DNA from: Chara braunii
Taxonomy: Eukaryota > Streptophyta > Charophyceae > Charales > Characeae
Direction of reading: 5' to 3'
Length of the DNA stretch: 55,344 nucleotides
Assembly (NCBI GenBank): GCA_003427395.1
Contig: BFEA01000218.1
Span: forward strand, 1,364,386 to 1,419,729
Shown here: positions 41,646-52,500 of the stretch, in pieces
Layout: each line of letters opens with the position of its first letter
Position numbering within the stretch: the first letter of the stretch is position 1
Position numbers and translations under genes: made by a program
Notes under the pieces: generated by a model
Told to the model about the DNA's origin: nothing
The model's input: the letters and a program-made list of their open reading frames with translations, nothing else
Databases searched by the model: none

Positions 41646-41841
41646 ATGTTTTTTTTTTTTTTTTTTTTTTTTTTCTTAGTAAGCCTTGCCAACAAGGCAA
41701 GGCAGTCCGTTCTCGCACATCTAGATGTGTATAAGAGACAGGCTCTTGGGGGAGAGAAAGTAAGCACCGTTTTTCTTTTTTTTTTTTTTTTTTTTTCTTT
41801 CTTAGTAAGCCTTGCCAACAAGGCAAGGCAGTCCGTTCTCG
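41646..41841. other. Assembly artefact: Nextera mate-pair junction plus duplicated flank
   Basis: 41723-41741 is AGATGTGTATAAGAGACAG, the Tn5 mosaic end used in Illumina Nextera libraries. It is preceded by CACATCT (41716-41722), part of the inverted partner, so 41716-41741 is 26 of the 38 bases of the mate-pair circularisation junction. The 37 bases before it (41679-41715: CTTAGTAAGCCTTGCC ... CCGTTCTCG) recur at 41804-41840 after a second T-rich run. The protein translation gives the well-known contaminant string HLDVYKRQ. Not biological sequence. Confidence 0.97.
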
Positions 41842-42261
41842 ATTTCGTTACTTGGTCGTAATAAACATCAGAATGCTTCAATACTGTATTTGAAGCATTA
41901 CTGTATTTATCGGAAGATGCGGTAGAAGAGAAAAAAAACAAAAGTCAAAACGGCCCAAACCCAAATTGCCCGCCCAGACCCAAATCGCCCGGCCCCAGTT
42001 TGCAACGGGAAAAAACTGTATCCCTCAAAAGGGAAACAATGGACGGTCCTCTATACTAAATCCCAACGAGCTTCGCAAGACAACCTGTGCTACAACTGGT
42101 CTTAGGGACAGCTGCGACCGGACCCTACTTTCTGTTGTCGGCGACCCCAAACGAACTTTTCCTAGCGAAGTTGTACTGCACGACCTTACCCAAAATAGAA
42201 AAAACATGAAATGACGAAAATGCAATACAAGCGCAGCCTCCTGGCTGCGAGCATCTGAGTA
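41842..42261. other. No gene recognised; upstream of LINE E
   Basis: Nothing identifiable. CGCAGCCTCCTGGCTGCG (42232-42249) is a small hairpin just before the LINE E monomers. Confidence 0.4.
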
Positions 42262-42778
42262 TGGGTCTCTCTCCACTACACTAGACTCACAAAAAAAATT
42301 GTGAGTGCTTCTAGAGCTGTAAGAGTTCTAGAACTCATGAAAAAAAAAACATCGCTCCACTTACTCCAGACTCAAGAACTATAGAAACACTCACAAATTT
42401 CTCAGCGCTACATGACAACCCTTCTACAGCGCTAGATGACAGCACTAGCTTGTTCTAATGGTCGGGGCAGGAGGCACACTCACGAAAAAAGAGGCCAGAG
42501 CGGTGGTAGGAGGGAGGACGCTAGAAAGGGTCTCGCTCCACTACACCAGACTCACAAAAAAAAATTGTGAGTGCTTCTAGAGTTGTTAGAGGTGTAGAAC
42601 TCTTGAAAAAAGAAGCATTTATCCACTTACTCCAGACTCAAGAATAATAGAAGCACTCATAAATTTCTCAGAGTTACTACAACGCTAGATGACAGCGCTA
42701 ACTCGTTCTGATGGTCGGGGCAGGAGGCACACTCGGGATAAAAGAGACCGGAGCGAGGGCAGGAGGGAGGACGCTAGC
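42262..42778 (+). repeat. Two tandem 265-bp 5' monomers of LINE E
   Basis: Unit 1 starts GGGTCTCTCTCCACTAC at 42263, unit 2 GGGTCTCGCTCCACTAC at 42528. Both contain an ACTCACAA/TTGTGAGT hairpin, GCTTCTAGAG, a CCACTTACTCCAGACTCAAG box, ATGGTCGGGGCAGGAGGCAC and GGAGGGAGGACGCTAG. They end just before the ORF1 start. Position and tandem form recall the promoter monomers of mouse L1; promoter function is inference. Confidence 0.8.
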
Positions 42779-42864
42779 GGCAAAGACTGAAGCGACAGAA
42801 AAAAGAAAAAAGGAATCCCAACCATTCAAAGAATCCAACCTCAAAAGGGAATCCTACGGACAAA

Positions 42865-43755
42865 ATGGACGTCGAGGAAGAATAATCTGAAGAGGATGAA
42901 GCAGATACAGAATCGACGCTAGAAGGACATGTAGTGAAGGTACTATCAAGGAAAGGATCTCGGGGAAAGAAAGGTGATTTTTCCTCCCCCCATCATAAAT
43001 GGGTTCCGGTGGGGGGAGGCGAGCCAGACGCCAGGCCAGAGTCTGGAGCCTTGGGAAAGGGGAAAAGTGGGGAAGGGACACCTGGTATTGGAGTAGGCCT
43101 CCCACCTGCAAATCCTGTCATCACCCTAAATGCTTCCGATGCAAATGTTTCGAGAATTTTTGTTCCGTTAATTCTTGCCAACTCAAGTGATGGAGTAATG
43201 GTTATGGCAAATATGCTCGCGAATGGAGCCATGGAGCTCCCAACCGCGTACGCGGAAGAAGCACTGACTGAATCAGTCATCCTGGCCAAGGCGAAAAAGC
43301 TAGTACAGGCCTGTTTGAAATTACGAGTCATTCCGACACTATGTGTAGGAGTCGACACGACGCAAGACAGTTTGGGGAATAGAGCGAGACTATATTATGC
43401 TTTCCTAGACGCACGAATGATAAACAACGTCAAACAATTGCTACTCTCCTTGGATAAGGACTGGTTCCCCCTCTCCACCCTCGGCTCTCCCTTGAATGAT
43501 GGTTTGGATTGCATCAGCTTCAAAGGCTACTTCACGGCCAGAACAATCGCGAGGTGGTTGTTTCACTTAGCGTATAGACAAATACTCTTCTCTGCCTCGT
43601 TTGTAGATACACTCCGTCAACGGTGGGAGGAACCGATGACAGAAGGAAATTCTGAGGGTATCCGAAGGAGGAAGACAGAGGAGACAGACATGGAACTCGG
43701 TGGCCGCATCCATGGTAAACACGGCACCGAGACGAGGGATGCCTCTCAGAGGTAA
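42865..43755 (+). pseudogene. LINE E ORF1, one early stop
   Basis: From ATG 42865 the frame begins MDVEEE, then TAA at 42883-42885, then continues in frame from SEEDEADTEST through 43755. The remaining run of more than 285 codons has an acidic start, a basic Gly/Ser/Pro-rich segment, a central block (VMVMANMLANGAMELP, VQACLKLRVIPTLCVGVD), a possible folded block ARTIARWLFHLAYRQIL, and a charged C-terminus (GIRRRKTEETDM). No CCHC knuckle is present, unlike LINE D. Context before an APE/RT ORF2 makes it ORF1; no domain family was recognised. An internal ATG at 42934 could restart translation. Confidence 0.7.
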
Positions 43756-43756
43756 G

Positions 43757-46700
43757 CTCCGTATTGCATCATGGAATGTACGCGATTTGTGCGGCGATAA
43801 CAAGAAATACAAGAGACAACGACTGAAAAACTAGAGTCATACTAACAAGGTACACATAATTTGCATCCAAAAATCTAAGTTAGATGAGTTTCGCATGAAG
43901 GACGTCCCAAAGTGGTGGAAGGGTAAACACTTTTGGGCACCAGCACGGGGAGAGAATCGAATACAAGGTTCAAGGGGAGGTGTCGACATCCTGATACACA
44001 AAGATTTGGAAGTTATTATTGTAGATCAGATGATTGATATCTAGGGGAGATGGATTTGGATAAAATTGTTTATTGAAAACGAGTCCTAGACGACACTCCG
44101 GTATGCTATAACGAACGTTTGACCTCTCTTTCCGAACTTTCAAGCTTCCAACATAGGTGCGGATTGGAGCGTGACTCTGAACCCAGGGCTGGATAGCCCT
44201 AATAGGGAACCTAGGCGGAATGCTAGCAGCTTGCTAAATGCCTTTATTGTAGCTCAGAGACTTACTGATGTTTACTGGATTTTACACCCTGAGGAACCGG
44301 GGTAAACATGACATGGCTCTCAATCTCCGCCAGTTCGAGGAAGAATGAACTTTTTTCTGATGAGGGGACGGGCTTGGGATGCCTGTATGCAGGTTGAATT
44401 ACTCAGCCATTCCCTTGCAGATCATAACTTAATTGTTGCCTCCTTTAAACTCTCTCACCAAGACAAGTTCGGCAAGTCATATTTTAAGTTGAATACTCTG
44501 CACCTCCAAGACCCCGATGTTATCCAATGGATTCGAGAACACTTGAAACAGTAGAATGAAGCAATACAACTCTTCACTAGGGAAGAGGATTGCGTGGAGG
44601 TGAGTATGCGGATACTGCAGAACTCTGTTAGTAATTTATCTCAACTAAAATCACATGTTAGCAACACTAAGGAAAAAAACATGCAGCAAAATGTTGCACT
44701 TGCGAAAAGAAAATGGGGTAAATACCCCATCCCAGACAAGTATTAGACGACAAAACGTAGGAGATGTCTCGCTCAAATGGAGATAATGTATATCAAAAGA
44801 CAAGAGCAGTGAGAAATATGGTTGGAACAGAAGAACATTGTTATTGGTGACCGAATAACCAAGGACACCTTCCGTAGATTTTTGTTGCAAACTGTTAAAA
44901 CACCAATGAAAGAATTAAGCCATCCCTTCTCAATAAGCGTTACGGTCTGCGATGACTTGGACAAAATGTGTGAATTTGCACGATTGTATTTTGAAGATAT
45001 TTTAACAACCAGAAGGACCTTTGACACAATGGAAACTGACTTGAGGGACCAATCAGACTTTTGGACGAAAACACAAGTGAGGTTATCCATTGTGGACCTT
45101 GACAGACTCATACATCAAGAAGAGCTACGTCAGGCAGCCAAACATATGACCAAAGAAAAAACCCCAGGGGAGGATGGACTACCGATAAAACTTTATCTGA
45201 CAATTTGGTCTGACATGAACCCTATTTTTTTAAAAATCTATAATAATGTCCTCAGTGCACGGAATCTGACGTCCGGGATGATGAAAGGGATAATCCCATC
45301 AATCTATAAGAAAGGCGATAACACCTATGTCAGGAACTGGAGACTTATATCCCTCTTAAATGTGTATTACAAATTACTAGCCAAGACACTTGCAGTCAGA
45401 CTCGCGCGATATTTATCGGATTTAGTTGGTGAAGAACATGGGGCCTTTATCAAACACAGATCCATAATGGACAACATTGCCAATACGATCCAAGCCTTGG
45501 AGATACTAACGAAAGAACACAAGGATGTTACTATTCTTCTGTTGGATATGGAGAAAGCTTACAATCGAGTGGGCTGGTCCTTCGTAATGACAACCTTAAA
45601 GCAAATGAGATTTGGTGTTAATTATAACAAACGGGTAGCAACACTGTACTCTTCAACAACCGTTGTCGTAATGGTCAACGGGAAAATCTCTAAGAAATTT
45701 TCCTTCTCCCGGTCATTAAGACAAGACTGTCCTCTTGCGTCACTTTTATTTATCCTCCAACTGGAAATCCTTCTAGATAACATCAGGATGAATGATCAAA
45801 TAGAAGGGCTTAGAATCTCCTCTACAAAATAGTGGAAAGCAAGTGCACTGGCAGATGATCTAACAGTTGCATATAAGAATACCAAATATAGTTTTGGAGC
45901 ACTCAGAAAAGTTTTAAATACTTATTGCGGATTATCGGAGGCTTCTATAAATTGGAATAAGTCCGCATATTTTCTTCCTGAAGGATTTTGACTGAAGGTC
46001 AAGTGGGGTATCAAGGCAGTACCTGCAGGTGCATCTGACCGTTTTCTCGGAGTGCAGGTCTCTCTAAACAACAATTCATCCTTTCAAGACAGTGTATTGG
46101 TGGAAAAGGTGACTAACAGACTATCAAGTTGGAAGTACACAAGACATTTGTTTCTCACAGGGAGAGCACTAGTGATCTCCTCAACAGGCTTTGCAGTATT
46201 ATGGTATACTCTAACAGTCCATTTGCTAGGTGAAGAGTCTTACGAAAAGATCAGGAGAGCGACAACTAGAATTCTATGGAAGCCAAAGTTAGAGGAGCAA
46301 GATGGCTTTATCTCCAAGATTGTCTGGGAAACCACCGCTTTTCCTAGAATGGGGGTCTGGGAATACTTGACCCACAAAGATAAAACTTGGCACTTTTAGC
46401 CAAATGGATAGTCAAGGCATTAATAGCTGGGTACGAACCTCCCTAGCTATTACTGACCATTTACATATTAAAACAAGAATGGTCGCTAAGTCGGGATGAG
46501 GACGTATTAGCCTGTTTTATAATTAGATCTTACACGAATAAAAGACCAAAATCCCCCTTTTGGAGAGACATCCTTTTTGCATGGCATAGACTCTTCCCTT
46601 CGGAGAGAGTGCATTCGTTAACTAAAGATTTTATTCTTAATCAGGTACTGTTCGAGAACCCTTTAATTTGTGATGCTTCGGAGTAGTTTTTTTCTGCGTA

Positions 46701-47974
46701 CGATTCCCCAGCTTGTCTTGGCAAAGCATGGGTTGAAAGAGGAGTAGTCGGAGTTTGAGACATTTGGAATGAGAATAAATTAAGAGAGAAGCTCAGTAGA
46801 CTGAGGAAGGTTGTGGAAAGACCACAGTCTCTGATCGACACCATCCCGTGGTCTTGGAAAACTCGTCTAACTGAAATCATGGTTCCAACGGAAGGTATAT
46901 GGTTGAGAAACGTTAACAAGCCTGCAAGGAAAATATATCAGATCACAAATGATCTGGGACCGGAAGGATATGATGGAAAAGAATGGGAAATGTCTGACGC
47001 CTTCAATTTCTCGAAGGAATTGGTCTATATATTTGATATTAGACTCGATTCCTTGGCAGGACTAGTGGAAGTAGCCGCAATGTTGTCTTATAAGAAAGCT
47101 CCAGTAGGGGGTACCTTGATACAAACAGTCAGGCTACCGCAAGGCTCTGCGCCTTTGAAGTCCGATGCAGTGGACTTTCGAACTCTGGGATGGGCTATTG
47201 GTAAGGACATGGTTAATTTGAGCCAGTATTCTCCCAATATCAGTACATCATATTTACGAGAGAAGGTGAAGAAACCACCTCGTGACTCTCATTCTGCGAA
47301 GACAGAAGAACGATCTGTTGGCATTATCTACGAGACAAATCAATTCCTTATTTCAACAATTCAGAGGGTTTCCCTCTCAAAAGCTAGCTAGCCTCCTATG
47401 GATTCAACTTTTCCTAGCAACAGCCTCTGCAGTCAATCTGGCACAAAAGGGAATGTTAGTGTTAGAAAAGTGTGTAAGGTGTGGTTGGATGTGGGAGAAT
47501 GATAGACACCTATGGCTAACGTGTCCGACTTCTAGAAGGATACGGAGCTGGTTTCAACAACACTGGTACAGATCACGTAGGGGGAGTTTGATTGGACGGA
47601 TGAAAGGACAGTGTCTGGAGTGCACCGCGGTGAGAATGAAAAACAAATCCAATGACTTTATGTTGCTCAATCAATTAAAGAGATCACCATGAAGACAATT
47701 TGGGATGATAGAAATAACCAACTCTTCAGGAGAGAACTCACTCCGGATGCAGCTATTGAAACCAAAATCACTCACCACATCAGGATCACAATAATCAGTG
47801 ACTGGACCAGGCGAAGACAACGATCGACGAACAGGACATCAACGAGGAGATGGCTATTGGAGACATGGGGTAAGAACAACAGACTGTTGAAACTCGACGA
47901 TAAAGACAAACTCTGCTTTTGTTCTTGGTTGTTTTCCCCCCTGGGGTTTGGGGAGCGTTTTAGCCACCCCCCCT
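43757..47974 (+). pseudogene. LINE E ORF2 (APE endonuclease, RT, zf-RVT), inactivated
   Basis: The endonuclease starts LRIASWNVRDLCG. Its catalytic-Glu box reads CIQKSKLDE, with Lys (AAA, 43871-43873) where Glu is required; stops follow. The clean RT block 44822-45832 has EKTPGEDGLPIKLYL, IPSIYKKGDN, EHGAFIKHRSIMDN, motif A LLLDMEKAYNRVGW and motif B LRQDCPLASLLF (Gly to Asp), ending at a TAG (45830-45832). Motif C LADD is intact just beyond it (45848-45859). Later pieces: LGVQVSLNNN (46040), KPKLEEQDGFISKIVWE, and finger CVRCGWMWENDRHLWLTC (CX2CX8HX4C; about 47470-47523). The C-terminus ends WLFSPLGFGERF (47960). Frameshifts lie at about 46.4, 46.8, 47.3 and 47.7 kb. Confidence 0.88.
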
Positions 47975-48049
47975 AAATGGGGTAAAACCAAATATGTAGT
48001 AGCCATTTGGCGTATGATAGGCCAATTCTTTTTACTTTGAGGGATCTGA

Positions 48050-48196
48050 AGTCAGGGGACACTGGACCCGGTTTCCAGGAGCCTAAACTGGGTAGTGGCC
48101 CCAACTTTTACACCGGGTTGTTTGTGAGGGTTTTCCTGGCCCTCTTTGTTCTCTTGATACTACAGACACTTTCCCTCAAAAAAAAAAAAAAAAAAA
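48050..48196 (+). other. LINE E structured 3' tail and poly(A)
   Basis: GGGGACA, hairpin CTGGACCCGGTTTCCAG (48062-48078), then GGAGCCTAAACTGGG, TAGTGGCCCC, a loosely paired second region, and A19. LINE G (54077-54221) has the same order and wording; LINE D a diverged form; the hairpin is shared with the B/C tail. Confidence 0.75.
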
Positions 48197-48230
48197 CCGC
48201 TTTCTAACAACTCTCGAAGGGTGTTGTCAT

Positions 48231-48621
48231 AAGTTTCAGTCTGTTGGCACTAAGTGCGCCGCAGACTGTGATAGTCCTCTGGATACCCCTGATCGGTATT
48301 AGCGGGGTCTATGATCGACGTGGGTGTGAGTGCGGGTGCGAGTGGGAGAGAATTGGCCATAGCCTCTGCTGCTACTTGATGAGGGGTGGGGGACCATGAG
48401 AAAGGGAGGTGCAGCTACTGGCAAAATGCTCGGTCTTTGCGTTAGCCGAACCCCCACCGGCGGCCCCACCCCCCGAGGGGCAACATGAATTACCTCGTTT
48501 GCGAGGCCCTATGCTAGCAGGGGTCCCCTCTATATAGTCTTAGGTAGGTAGGTAGTGTGAGGTGAATTTGAGAGAAGAATATAGCTTTATAAAAAATAAA
48601 AAAAATAAAAAGTTTCAGTCT
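48231..48621 (+). mobile_element. tRNA-family SINE, copy 3: 5'-inverted, with 12-bp TSD
   Basis: AAGTTTCAGTCT at 48231-48242 recurs exactly at 48610-48621. The insert (48243-48609) lacks the tRNA head. Its first about 24 bp (TTGGCACTAAGTGCGCCGCA) are the reverse complement of the corresponding part of copy 1 (12545-12565), and the rest runs in plus orientation to an A/T-rich tail. Truncation plus 5' inversion is the signature of twin priming during target-primed reverse transcription. Confidence 0.85.
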
Positions 48622-48906
48622 AGAGTAAGTGGAGCGAGGCGTTACTCTCGAAACTTTGGGAGTGTAGAGTGATGGAGGGAGGCCATATGGGCACTGTTTG
48701 CTCTATCTCCGTTGGTTTTGAATGCCTGACTTATGGATCGGCCATTCGCACAGCGACAGAACAATCTAATGGTCGAGAGACATAAGTCCCCTCGTGTTGA
48801 CAACATTTGACATGTACCTTGACAACCCCGGACCCAATACCTTGGACCGATCCAACACTTTGACTGTACTTGGAACCCAATGACATCCAGATACGTTCAG
48901 AATGTT
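48622..48906. other. Flank with inverted two-box motif; no gene
   Basis: GAGTAAGTGGAGCGAGGC (48623-48640) is the reverse complement of the LINE 5' box GCCTCGCTCCACTTACTC. It is followed by GTTACTCTCGAAACTTTGGGAG. The SINE copy 3 target site lies directly beside it, so the SINE inserted into a pre-existing copy of this module. Confidence 0.5.
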
Positions 48907-49261
48907 TTTATATTTTTATTTTTTATTTTTTTTAATATATATTCCAAAAAATTTAGATTCGAGACTGGGGACCTCACACTTCTACCCGAAGTTATCCTGG
49001 CAGCCTCAACCAGTTTAGCTTATAGTCATTAGACTGAGGAACCTGCAGAGCCACCCACTACCAATACTAGGCAATCCCAAAGCTGTATCTAGGCTAACTA
49101 CAGATAAACAACTCGACTACAGCCAATCCAAATGAAAGCATGTAAGCTTCCTACACTAGCCACACACCATAGTTGTATGTAACTTACCTACACAAAAGTA
49201 GAATAACTATTTCATTTAATCTCATCCCTACCTCAAACAAAAAGAAGATTTTACTTAATTA

Positions 49262-49310
49262 GATCAAGAAACGTGTGCCCTCAACAGCATCACTAGCACT
49301 GATGGGTCTG

Positions 49311-49348
<38 letters not shown>

Positions 49349-49361
49349 TCAAGAAACGTGT
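49262..49361 (+). mobile_element. Ultra-short LINE insertion: 39-nt body, A31, 15-bp TSD
   Basis: GATCAAGAAACGTGT at 49262-49276 is repeated perfectly at 49347-49361. Between them lie 39 nt (49277-49315) and 31 A (49316-49346). The 39 nt align with the extreme 3' end of the LINE B/C family: CAGCATCACTAGCACTG here against CAGCACCACTGACACTG in LINE C, both then running through TGTCT into poly(A). Nested in the 3' UTR of LINE F in opposite orientation. The long pure A tail and unchanged TSD imply a recent event. Confidence 0.9.
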
Positions 49362-49518
49362 TGTCAGAGAGAAAGAGGAGTGACAGATACCTTACCAGCC
49401 AAATAATACTTTATTGGTCTACATCGGCTGAGAAAATATTTGGCCTAATAACGGCCCAGTCCACAATCCTGAATATTCTACTGCCGACCGTTGTCATGGC
49501 GGAGCCAGTCTGCAAAAA

Positions 49519-52500
49519 TCAAATCCCCCCACCATCCAGGGTAACCATCTTATTGGCTTTGCCCCAAGATTGGGAGAACCAGTAGCGATTTTTCCTGCCT
49601 TCTGATCTAACATACCAGTCGGCTCGGATTGCTTGTCTGATCAGGTTCTTAACCATCTCCACTTGAGCCTGAAAGGTCATTCGTTCTTGCTTGAAAACTG
49701 CTTTATTTCGAGCCTTCCAAATAGTCTCCATAATCGCCCCCGTACATGCGAGGGCTACATAGGCCCATCCTGTGGAAAGGTCCTGTTGTGAGGGTTGCGG
49801 ACCATACAACGACCATTCCTGAGACCAAGGGAAGGCACCTCCTGCTACTTCCTTCCACCTCCCTTTCCACCACTCCCAAACTTGGAGGGAGAAAGGGCAA
49901 AACTGCCAGATGTGGGAAGCAGTTTCCCATCCCCATTTGCACCGGATGCATTGCTCCTCGATGTCCATACCCTTCGACGATAGCCTGGTAGCAGATGGAG
50001 TAACCAGCACAGATTGAAGCCTGATTAGACTGGCCTGTTTTTGTGATGTCAATTGTGTCAGAGCGCGCCATATACCAAATAGATCGAGATTACCCAGCAC
50101 GAACCCTGGTTCCTTGGCCAGTCTCTCTGCTGTAGAAACCACTTTCTTTGTCTTGGCTTGAAGCAGTTGAGCACCCACCCTTGTTTTATAACAGCAAACT
50201 GGAGTATAGTTTTCCGGGTCTAAGCCAAGCTTCCAACCATAGAGAAGAGGTTCCACCTGAAAGGTGAAAATATCTTCTGAAATAAGTACTCCCTCCTCTT
50301 TTTTGGCAGTTAACTTCAGCCAAACCCGACACTCATCTAATCCTACCGTCGTAAGTACAACCATCTCCCCTATCTTACTCAAGGGCAGAAAGGTAGAGTT
50401 GGAGCCTGCTTTCTTATTCCACGTTTGAACCTTGAAACCCTGAGAGATATCAGGCCTGATGACTCTTAGAATTTGCCCACTGTGCCTAGGGTCTATGATC
50501 CAAGTCCCTTGCCTGTGTTCCCCTCCCCTAGGCAGGAGCGATATCCAGTAATCAGGGATGCAGTCTTTCAACAGCTTGTAGTTTGAATCTATATTCCGCA
50601 GCCTTGGAAGTTTCTTCTTCAGCTCTTCGAGTGGGAGCCATGCATCCTCTTCAGCGTCCCAAATGTCCTTCATCTGCAACACTCCCTTTTCAATCTAGGC
50701 CTTACCAACGGAGCCGCGCGACCCATCTGCTTTGAGCCAGGAATGCTCCGCCGTTGTGATTAGTGGATTCTCAAAGAGGATTTGATTGAGTACCCCTCCC
50801 CTTGTTTCCGGAGGGCGGAGCATCTCAGGGAGTAGCTTGTGCCAGACATAAAGTATACTTCGCCATAACCTTGATCTGGGTCTACAAACCGTGAAGGAAG
50901 AGATGAAAAAGCAAGTCCAAACGTCTGAAGTTCTCAAAAGGTCCCAATTCTTAGACAGGATATACACAGCCATCCTTACCCACAGCTTGGACTGCAGCCC
51001 GAAAATGGCTGAGATCACCCATTTGCATAGCAAGACAATGTTTTGATGTATGGGGTCCAGTATGGCCAAACCCCCCGATTGTCTTGGCAGGGCGACTGTA
51101 TCCCAGGCAACCTTCCAGATGAAGCCTTGCTGTTGTGTCGCTGCTGGTTTCCAAAGATACCGCGCTGCATCCTTCTTGATACGGGTATAGGCGCCGTCCC
51201 CTAAGAGGTGTACAGATAGGGGGAACCACAGTAGCGAAAAGGCTGAAGAGGACAGGACAAGCGCCCGACCAAATGGAAAAAGCTTGAAATTTCGGGTCCA
51301 GCCCGCAATTCTGGCCGCCACCTTGTCTGCCAAAATGGAGTCTTGTACCATCGAGCAGTCAGACAGTGAGACCTGGACTCCCAAAAACTGGTCTGAGGAG
51401 TTAGCCGGGACTTGTTTAAGCCCCCAATCCACACTTGGTTCTTTGGAGGTTGGTAAGAAATAGGTGGACTTATCCCAATTAATGAAAGTTTCTGACAGGT
51501 TGCGGTATGTATCTATAGTAGTTCCAAGTTCCTGAAGGGCTATCGGATCGTTGTCACATGCTATAGTTAAGTTATCTGCAATCGCCCCCCCCTTCAATTC
51601 TAAGGTAGGGGTAAGTTTTAAGCCTGTGATCGCGGGGTTGGTTCGGATGTTATCAAGGAGGGTTTCTAATTGGAGGACAAATAACAGGGGTGCCAGAGGG
51701 CACCCCTGTCGCAGAGAGCGAGTTAACTGGAATTCCTCTGAGAGTCTACCGTTTACTACCACAACGGAACTTGCTTTGACCCAAGTCCTAAAACCCGGTC
51801 CAAAGCCCATCCTTTTAAGGGAGTTGTGGACAAACCTTCATCCCACCTTGTCGTAGGCCTTCTCCATATCGAGGAGAAGGACTGCGACATCCCTTTTCTC
51901 CTTTCCGATTAGTTCCAGGGCCTGCATTGTTGATATAATATTTTCGAAGATGGAACGTCCCTTAACAAAGGCTCCCTGCTCCTAGCTTATCAAGCCTGGG
52001 AGGAGCTTTGCCAAGCGTAGGGACAGGGTCTTAGCAAACAATTTGTGTGTTACGTTAAGTACTGAAATAGGCCTCCAATTGTGTACATCCCTTTTATCTC
52101 CTTTCTTGTACATGAGGGAGATCATCCCCTGAGTAAACCCTTTTGAAAAACAGCCCGAGTGGAGGGCTTGGTTATATACCTCACATAGAAGCGGGGCAAA
52201 AGCTCCCCAGGTGGCTAGAAAGAACTCTATTGGGAGGCCATATAGCCTAGGGCACTTACCCTTGGCCATAGCCTTTGCAGCCAACAGAAGTTCTGATTCT
52301 TCCATTGGTTTGTCCAACTCTCGGGCAGCCGCATGTGATATAAACTTATTTGTGTTATTCCAAAAGGGGGATATCTCGGACATGTCAAGATAAGCGGAGT
52401 CAAAGGGTCTTCTAGTGGAAACAATATCTCTGTAGTATTCTAAGGCATAGCTACACATGTGGATTGTGTCCGTAGCTAAAGGGGCATTACAATCGAAGGG

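Larger units (their letters stand above)
42262..48196 (+). mobile_element. LINE E: structurally complete L1-like LINE with 5' monomers
   Basis: Order: two 265-bp 5' monomers (42262-42778), ORF1 (42865-43755), ORF2 (about 43757-47974), a 3' UTR with hairpin CTGGACCCGGTTTCCAG (48062-48078), and A19 (48178-48196). All parts of an L1-type element are present in order, but ORF2 is broken by stops and frameshifts and has altered catalytic residues. Closest relatives in the window are LINEs D and G. I found no TSD, so the 5' limit is set by the monomers. Confidence 0.88.

Noticed and set aside
41584-41941. Open frames around the poly-T runs as genes
   Set aside because: They translate homopolymers and sequencing adapter (HLDVYKRQ string) and are artefacts.
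42865-47974. LINE E as a currently active element
   Set aside because: ORF1 has a stop at codon 7, the endonuclease has lost its catalytic Glu, RT motif B is altered, and ORF2 is frameshifted several times.
48955-49025. Minus-strand tRNA retropseudogene before an A-rich tail
   Set aside because: Same reason: it resembles the LINE 3' tail wording and sits where the LINE F 3' end is expected.
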